From: Streptomyces sp. NBC_01283
GTDB taxonomy: Bacteria; Actinomycetota; Actinomycetes; Streptomycetales; Streptomycetaceae
DNA: 64,000 nt
Direction: 5' to 3'
Assembly (NCBI RefSeq): GCF_041435335.1
Contig: NZ_CP108430.1
Coordinates: 5,183,001-5,247,000, forward strand
The translations under genes and the position numbers were made by a program. The notes under the pieces are model-generated. The model saw nothing but the letters and a program-made list of their open reading frames with translations, did no database searches and had not been told where the DNA came from. Positions 43,640 to 48,779 of this stretch are shown here, piece by piece; positions within the stretch are counted from its first letter, which is position 1; every line of letters starts with the position of its first letter.

Positions 43640-44260
43640 CTAGGAGACGGTCTGCGCCCGGAACTTCTCCACGATTGCGGCCGGGGCCTTCTCCGGTGAG
43701 CCGGCGTCGTACGGCGGCTGGGGGTCGTACTCGATGAGCAGCTGTACGGTCTGCGCGTGCTCGTCGCCCGCGATCTTCCCGGCGAGGGTGAGGCCCATGT
43801 CGATCCCGGCGGAGACGCCTGCGCCGGTGACGTACTTCCCGTCGAAGACGACGCGCTGCCCGGTCGAATCGACACCGAACTGCCTGATCTGCTCCAGCGC
43901 CAGCCAATGCGACGTGGCGCGGCGGCCCTTGAGGAGGCCCGCGGCCGCGAGGATGAGGGAGCCGGTGCAGACGGATGTCGTCCAGGTGGTGGTCGCGTCG
44001 ACGGCCCGCAGCCAGTCGAGGACGGCCTCGTTCTCCAGGTCGGGCTCGGGGCTCCCGGGTACGACGACGATGTCCGGGCTGCTCACCTCGGCGAGGGACT
44101 TGGTGGCGAGGAGGGAGAGGTTCCGGGTGTCGTCGAGTACGGGACCGGCCTCCTCGGCGACGAAGACGACTTCGGCGCCGGGCAGCCCGGCGAGGGTCTG
44201 GAAGGGGCCGATCGCGTCGAGGACGGTGAACTTGTCGTAGAGGAGGATCGCGATCTGCAT
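43640..44260 (-). CDS. DJ-1/PfpI family protein (isonitrile-hydratase-like)
   Basis: 206 residues from the ATG at 44260. It is a class I glutamine amidotransferase-like fold with IAILLYDKFTVLDAIGPFQT, VVVPGSPEPDLENEAV, the nucleophile elbow TTSVCTGSLILAAAGLL (Cys) and ATSHWLALEQI. There is no AraC domain, unlike the protein at 19758. Stand-alone homologues are often annotated as isonitrile hydratase or protease-like proteins; the real activity is unknown. Confidence 0.87.
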   Translation of the reverse strand: MQIAILLYDKFTVLDAIGPFQTLAGLPGAEVVFVAEEAGPVLDDTRNLSLLATKSLAEVSSPDIVVVPGSPEPDLENEAVLDWLRAVDATTTWTTSVCTGSLILAAAGLLKGRRATSHWLALEQIRQFGVDSTGQRVVFDGKYVTGAGVSAGIDMGLTLAGKIAGDEHAQTVQLLIEYDPQPPYDAGSPEKAPAAIVEKFRAQTVS

Positions 44261-44276
44261 GGGGTCCCTTCCCGGA

Positions 44277-44503
44277 TGCGGTGTGCGGTGTGCGGTGTGC
44301 GGTGGGCGGTGCGGCGTCGTGTGGTCGTGTTCCGAGCCGTGTCTCAAGTCTTGTGTCGCACCCCGATGTCCGCAATGACGAGCAGCCCACCTTTCCTGCC
44401 ACGGTGCGCCTTGCGAGTGGACGGTGGGAGCCGTGGTTATCCACAGGGGCGTGGTTATCCACAGGCTGAAACTCGTGAGGCCGGTGTGCGGCAGTCTGTG
44501 GTC
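44277..44503. other. Intergenic region with GCGGTGT repeats and paired DnaA-box-like sequences
   Basis: Begins with four or five GCGGTGT units (about 44278-44320). At 44437-44445 and 44455-44463 the sequence TTATCCACA occurs twice on the plus strand, each inside a CGTGGTTATCCACAGG repeat, 18 bp apart. TTATCCACA is the canonical bacterial DnaA box. This may be functional or a by-product of a short direct duplication. Confidence 0.55.
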
Positions 44504-45538
44504 ATGGGGGGTTCGAGGGAGCCGAAGAGTGCGGGGGAGCGGGGTGGGCTTGGGGAGTTGGCTGTCGAGGGGGTGCTGCTCACGCGCTGGGCCAGGGAGG
44601 CGGGTTGGTCGGCGAGCGCGCTGTCCAGAAGCCTGGCGGCTGAGGGGTGGACGCGTATTCCGGGAGGCGGCTGGGCGGAACCGGGGCGCACGGTCGATCT
44701 CGCGGTGCGTCTCTGGGCCGGGCAGTTGACGATGCCGGGCCTGGTGGCGAGCCACCGGTCGGCGGCGGCGCTGTGGCACATCGAAGTGCTGCGGGAGGAG
44801 CTGGAGTTCACTGACCCACTGGGAACACGTCGCAAGGTTGGCGCTCGCGTCCACTGGCTTCCGCTGCCGCCGGGCGGGACCGCTGTGGTGGGGGATCTCA
44901 GAGTGACGACGGTCGTGCGTACGCTGGCGGATCTGCTGCGCGGTGGCCCGAGGGAGGACGCCCTGGTGGCGCTCGACTCGGCGCTGAGCAGCCGCCGGTA
45001 CGGCGGGCGTTGTCGGCGGGGACCGTTGATCGGCGGTGTCGATGCCGTGGCCGAGGCGTTGGACGCGCCGCCGGTGGCGGGGGCGGCCGGGGTGGTGAGG
45101 GCGCGGCGGTGGCTGGCGCTTGCCGACCCGGGGGCGGGCTCACCTGCGGAGACGGTCGCGCGGCTCCGGATGCGTGATGCGGGGCTGTGCCCGGAGACCC
45201 AGGCAGAGATCTTGACGCCGTCGGGCCGCCTGCTGCGCCCGGACTTCCTCTTCCGGGGGGAGGGCGTGGTGGTCGAGATCGAGGGTTACGCCTACCACGG
45301 CACCCGCGAGGCCCACCGCCGGGACCTGGCCCGGTACAACGACCTCGCGTCGTGCCCCGAAGTCCGAGTGCTGCTGCGCTTCGGCGCCGAGGAGGTCTTC
45401 GGCGCACCGGAGGCGTTCGTGGCGAAGGTGCGGGCGGCGGTGGGCCGCGCGAGGGGCGGGGGCTGCGATGCGCCGGGGTCGGGAGGTGGCCGGGGCCGCC
45501 CGGTGCTCGGAAGTGTGGCGGTTTCGGCGGCCCAGTAA
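44504..45538 (+). CDS. AbiEi-like N-terminal domain fused to a DUF559/Vsr-type nuclease-like domain
   Basis: 344 residues from the ATG at 44504. An N-terminal winged-helix region (about 15-70, LLTRWAREAGWSASALSRSL, EGWTRIPGGGWAEPG) resembles the AbiEi antitoxin domain. The middle has VTTVVRTLADLLRGG. The C-terminal ~100 residues look like a DUF559 restriction-like fold: ETVARLRMRDAGLCPETQAE, RPDFLFRGEGVVVEIEGYAY and HRRDLARYNDLA. The acidic pair DF...EIE could form the nuclease site. No AbiEii nucleotidyltransferase is adjacent, as is usual for actinobacterial members, so a classical toxin-antitoxin role is doubtful. Confidence 0.82.
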   Translation: MGGSREPKSAGERGGLGELAVEGVLLTRWAREAGWSASALSRSLAAEGWTRIPGGGWAEPGRTVDLAVRLWAGQLTMPGLVASHRSAAALWHIEVLREELEFTDPLGTRRKVGARVHWLPLPPGGTAVVGDLRVTTVVRTLADLLRGGPREDALVALDSALSSRRYGGRCRRGPLIGGVDAVAEALDAPPVAGAAGVVRARRWLALADPGAGSPAETVARLRMRDAGLCPETQAEILTPSGRLLRPDFLFRGEGVVVEIEGYAYHGTREAHRRDLARYNDLASCPEVRVLLRFGAEEVFGAPEAFVAKVRAAVGRARGGGCDAPGSGGGRGRPVLGSVAVSAAQ

Positions 45539-46072
45539 AGGGCGCTCCTGCGTCGCGTCGGCTCCGCCGATTCCGCTCCGCTCCACCCTTGACTGCCCCA
45601 CCTCCACCTCAGGAACGCTGGTTGACCGGGCGGCCGGGGGAGGGGCGTAGGGGCGGGTGGGGTGGATGGCGGCGACGGGTTGCCTGCCGGGTGCGGACTG
45701 GTTCTTCTGGTGCGAGCGTCGATTTTCGATGTGAGCGTCACGGAGATCGCATCAGTCGCGCTGCTCGGTCGAATGGCGGGGGTGGGGGTGGGGGGGAGAG
45801 GGGTTGGGAAGGGTGCAGAGGGGTGGGGTGCAAGAAAGTCCCGGGGTGGGGCGCTGTTTGCCCGCTGGGCGTGGGAATTTCTTGCAGGTGGCGCCAATCG
45901 GCCGCCCTGGGTCCACTCCTGGGCGTCGGCGTCAGCCCGTACTGGGGTGGGGTGCTGGCTGCCCGCTGGGCGTGGGAGTTTCCTGCAGGCCGCGCCAACC
46001 AGCCGCCCCCCACCGACATCGGCTACTGCCGCCCGGGCCGACCTCGGCCAAGGCCGCCGCCCGTCGGCATCG
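45539..46072. other. 534-bp non-coding region with a long imperfect direct repeat
   Basis: No credible gene. Two ~57-bp copies occur at 45851-45907 and 45952-46008, both containing TGCCCGCTGGGCGTGGGA and TGCAGG, 101 bp apart. G-rich runs (GGGGGTGGGGG) precede them. The rest shows no recognisable element. Confidence 0.6.
45851..46008. repeat. Direct repeat, two ~57-bp copies
   Basis: The copies differ at about ten positions. They are not flanked by inverted repeats and do not encode a protein I recognise. Confidence 0.7.
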
Positions 46073-46540
46073 TCAAGTCCGGTTCTGGGGCTGGGTTTTG
46101 GACCAAGCCGTGGCGTCGGTGCCGTAGCGGACCAAGAGGCGGGCGAATGTGACCTGGTCCTCCGGGGGCCAGGTCGCGGTGATTTCCTGGAAGGCCTTTC
46201 GCTGTTCGGCGGCGAAGCGGGCGCGTTCGGCCTCGCCGTGCTCGGTGAGTTCCAGCACGGTGCGGCGGCCGTCGGCCTGGGATGCCGCGCGGCGCAGCAG
46301 TCCGTCGTCGATGCACGCCGCCACGGTCCGGCTGGCCACCGGCTGGGCGACGCCCATCTCGGCGGCGAGGCCGCCGACGGTCGTCTCGCCCGGAGCGTCG
46401 GCGATCACGTTGAGCACGAGGTTGCGCGAGAGGTCCTTGGGTGAAGCGGGCGCGCGGCGGCGCAGACGGGACAGGGCCGGGCCGATCTGGTCCAGCGCCG
46501 GGTCGTCGGCCGGCTGCTCGGGGGAAGACGCGCTGCTCAT
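46073..46540 (-). CDS. MarR-family transcriptional regulator
   Basis: 155 residues from the ATG at 46540. Winged helix-turn-helix: LSRNLVLNVIADAPGETTVG, GLAAEMGVAQPVASRTVAAC and the wing LLRRAASQADGRRTVLELTE. It diverges from the amidohydrolase at 46635 with a 94-bp, unusually A/T-rich promoter region between (gatagg, gcatagcatcggg, gtatgtaaatg). It presumably represses that gene and itself. Confidence 0.92.
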   Translation of the reverse strand: MSSASSPEQPADDPALDQIGPALSRLRRRAPASPKDLSRNLVLNVIADAPGETTVGGLAAEMGVAQPVASRTVAACIDDGLLRRAASQADGRRTVLELTEHGEAERARFAAEQRKAFQEITATWPPEDQVTFARLLVRYGTDATAWSKTQPQNRT

Positions 46541-46634
46541 GTGTCCGAGTGTAGGGGTGCGGGGTGTGCAGTTGCATGGTGATAGGTATGTGCATAGCAT
46601 CGGGTATGTAAATGTGAAAGAGCAAGGACATGAG

Positions 46635-47858
46635 GTGGCTCCTGTGGCACTTACCGCGATCACGAACGCCCGGGTCTTCGACGGGGAGAAGGCCGTCGGC
46701 GTGCAGACCGTGGTCATCGACGGCGGGCGGATCGCCCGTGTCGGTGGTGAGGCTCCACGGGGCAGCGAAATTGTTGACGGCAGTGGTGCCACGTTGCTGC
46801 CGGGGCTCATCGACGCCCATGTTCATTCCGCCCCGGGATCCCTGGCGCTCGCCCTGCGGTTCGGGGTGACGACCGAGCTGGAGATGCAGGGGATGAACAC
46901 CCGGGAGAACCGGGGGGCCATCACCGATGACGACACCGTTGCCGACGTGCGCTCCGCCGGTTTCGGTATCACGCCGCCCGGGGGACACCCGAGCGAGCTG
47001 ATGCCCGAAGGGTTCCGGCCGAAGTGGGAGCTGCCCCCGGTGATGCCCCTGATGCCGTTCTCCAGCACGCCGGAGGAGGCGGCTGCCTTCGTGCCTCAGC
47101 TGCTGGCCCGGGGGTCCGACTTCATCAAGTTCATGATCGATGACGGCAGCGTGGAGGGGCACCCCGGGCTGCCCATGCTCGACCAGGCCACCGTGAACGC
47201 CGGTGTGGCGGAAGCCAAGAAGTACGGGGCTCTCACCGTGGCTCACGCGCTGACCGTGGAGGCCACCAGGATGGCCGCCGAGGCCGGTATCGACGGTCTC
47301 GCGCATGTGTTCATGGACCAGCCGCACACTGCCGAGATCATCGGTCTCATCAAGGACGCCGGCATGTTCGTCGTTCCCTGCATCAGCCTCAACGCCTCGA
47401 TGATGGGGATCACCGGCAGCGAACTCGCCGACGACCCCCGGGTCGCCGCGCGCCTCGACAGCAAGTGGGACGAGACCCTGCGGTCCAGCTACAACCGCTA
47501 CCCGCAGGGCAAGCTCGACGACGTGTACGACACCGTGCGTGCCCTGGAGGCCGCCGGCGTCGACGTGCTGGCCGGTACCGACGTGTCCATGTCCGAGACG
47601 TTCTTCGGGGGTCTGGCGCACGGAGCGAGCCTGCACCACGAACTGCAGTACCTGGTGGCAGCCGGCCTCACGCCCGCACGCGCCCTGCGCGCGGCCACGG
47701 CGACCACGGCCCGGCGCTTCCGCCTCGGCGACCGGGGCCGTATCGCCGAGGGGCTCCGCGCCGACCTCCTGCTGGTCGACGGCGATCCGACCAGCGACAT
47801 CGGCGACACCCTCAACACCCGCGCCATCTGGCGCCGCGGCGCCCGTCTCGCGGACTGA
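46635..47858 (+). CDS. Amidohydrolase (imidazolonepropionase/prolidase-like, metal-dependent)
   Basis: 407 residues from a GTG at 46635, with AAGGA six bases before it. TIM-barrel amidohydrolase: LLPGLIDAHVHSAPG (HxH), FIKFMIDDGS (likely carboxylated Lys), ALTVAHAL and DGLAHVFMDQ (His ligands), GVDVLAGTDVS (catalytic Asp) and the closing GRIAEGLRADLLLVDGDP. It hydrolyses an amide, cyclic amide or dipeptide; the substrate is unknown. It is controlled probably by the divergent MarR. Confidence 0.92.
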   Translation: MAPVALTAITNARVFDGEKAVGVQTVVIDGGRIARVGGEAPRGSEIVDGSGATLLPGLIDAHVHSAPGSLALALRFGVTTELEMQGMNTRENRGAITDDDTVADVRSAGFGITPPGGHPSELMPEGFRPKWELPPVMPLMPFSSTPEEAAAFVPQLLARGSDFIKFMIDDGSVEGHPGLPMLDQATVNAGVAEAKKYGALTVAHALTVEATRMAAEAGIDGLAHVFMDQPHTAEIIGLIKDAGMFVVPCISLNASMMGITGSELADDPRVAARLDSKWDETLRSSYNRYPQGKLDDVYDTVRALEAAGVDVLAGTDVSMSETFFGGLAHGASLHHELQYLVAAGLTPARALRAATATTARRFRLGDRGRIAEGLRADLLLVDGDPTSDIGDTLNTRAIWRRGARLAD

Positions 47859-47889
47859 CCGCCCTCCGAGGGCGGGGCGCGGACAGTGC

Positions 47890-47920
47890 GATGGGGCCGG
47901 GCGGATGCTTCGGCCCCATC
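47890..47920. terminator. Bidirectional hairpin terminator
   Basis: GATGGGGCCG (47890-47899) pairs with CGGCCCCATC (47911-47920) around an 11-nt loop, between the convergent amidohydrolase and the secreted AfsS-like gene. Confidence 0.7.
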
Positions 47921-47945
47921 GGGGTGGCGGGTGGCCCGCCTGAGG

Positions 47946-48116
47946 TCAGTCCTGCGGCATGGTCGGCGTATGCCCGTCGCCGAGCGGGCTGACGGCTATG
48001 TGGTCGCCACCCGGCGGTACCGGGCTGTGTCCCTCGGCGAGGGCCGGAGCGGCGGCCCCGACGGCGGTGGCGGTCGCGACGGCCACGATGACGAGGATCT
48101 TCTTGGCGCGAGTCAT
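47946..48116 (-). CDS. Small secreted peptide precursor with AfsS-like motifs
   Basis: 56 residues from the ATG at 48116, with AAGGGAG upstream. MTRAKKILVIVAVATATAVG then AAAPALA is a clear Sec signal peptide with an AxA cleavage site. The predicted mature peptide is 29 residues, EGHSPVPPGG ... LGDGHTPTMPQD. Its two motifs (EGHSPVPP and GDGHTPTMP) match the repeat of the AfsS protein encoded just upstream (GEGHTPAPP). This suggests it arose by duplication of afsS repeats fused to a signal peptide, or the reverse. Function unknown; a signalling or metal-binding peptide is possible. Confidence 0.8.
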   Translation of the reverse strand: MTRAKKILVIVAVATATAVGAAAPALAEGHSPVPPGGDHIAVSPLGDGHTPTMPQD

Positions 48117-48200
48117 GCCAACTCCCTTGATGAGGCGGACTAGTGGACTATCAGCGTCAAGTGACCCTAGTGACGGGGCAGCTGAATGCTCGGTTCCGTC

Positions 48201-48307
48201 GCTCGGCGCTGCGTGGCGCCAGCCGGTCCATCCCTTAACGCTCGGCGCCGCGTGGCGCGAGCCCTTCCATCGAGTAATGCCCGGCGCCAGCCGTTCCACC
48301 CCGTAAC
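48201..48307. repeat. 39-bp tandem repeat between afsS and the secreted peptide gene
   Basis: Units at 48201-48239 and 48240-48278 begin GCTCGGCGC and contain CGTGGCGC. A third unit at 48279-48307 lacks about ten internal bases. Each unit is partly self-complementary (GGCGCC/GGCGCGAGCC) and could attenuate read-through from afsS. Confidence 0.7.
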
Positions 48308-48392
48308 GCCCCCCGGGACATGCATCGGCCGCGGTGGCTCCCCCTCCGCGCCACCGCGGCCGATCGTCCCCCGTCGGGATATAGGTCCTGGG

Positions 48393-48566
48393 TCAGTCCT
48401 TGGGCGGGGCGGGCGTGTGGCCCTCACCCAGCGTGGTCACCGTGCCGTCCTTCGGCGGGGCAGGCGTGTGGCCCTCGCCCTGCGTGGTCGCGGTGCCGTC
48501 CTTCGGCGGAGCCGGCGTGTGGCCCTCGCCCATGGTCGTGATGTCGTTCTTGTTGATCTCGCTCAT
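48393..48566 (-). CDS. afsS: AfsS, small regulator of secondary metabolism
   Basis: 57 residues from the ATG at 48566, with AGGAG seven bases upstream. After MSEINKND it consists of three near-identical repeats of the form TTxGEGHTPAPPKDG. S. coelicolor AfsS is a ~63-residue protein built of similar repeats (TxxDNHMPAPP-type in my recollection). The gene lies directly downstream of afsR, as there. It is the main AfsR target and raises antibiotic production by an unknown mechanism. GEGHT replaces DNHMP in the repeat, a notable divergence. Confidence 0.88.
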   Translation of the reverse strand: MSEINKNDITTMGEGHTPAPPKDGTATTQGEGHTPAPPKDGTVTTLGEGHTPAPPKD

Positions 48567-48607
48567 GTGACAACTCCTATGGAATTGCTGGGGCCTGACA
48601 TCGGATA

Positions 48608-48647
48608 CGCCCGTTCGGCAACTCCCCCGAGGGTCGCCGAACGGGCG
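48608..48647 (-). promoter_or_regulatory. Strong hairpin in the afsS leader
   Basis: CGCCCGTTCGGC (48608-48619) and GCCGAACGGGCG (48636-48647) form a perfect 12-bp stem with a 16-nt loop, 41 bp before afsS. It could terminate afsR transcripts or regulate afsS. Confidence 0.6.
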
Positions 48648-48735
48648 TTTGGGCCGCTCACTGTATCCAAAGGGCCCTTGCGACCCGTCTGCCCCCCGAC
48701 GCGACGGATCGACTCCATGAGAGTGGCAGCCGCCC

Positions 48736-48753
48736 ATAAACGTTCGATGAACG
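48736..48753 (-). promoter_or_regulatory. Candidate AfsR (SARP) binding site upstream of afsS
   Basis: On the minus strand, CGTTCAT (48753-48747) and CGTTTAT (48742-48736) form a direct heptamer repeat with 11-bp periodicity, the arrangement typical of SARP-family sites. It lies 27-44 bp downstream of the afsR stop. Confidence 0.6.
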
Positions 48754-48779
48754 CCCGTGGGAATGCCCCTGGAGGGCGG

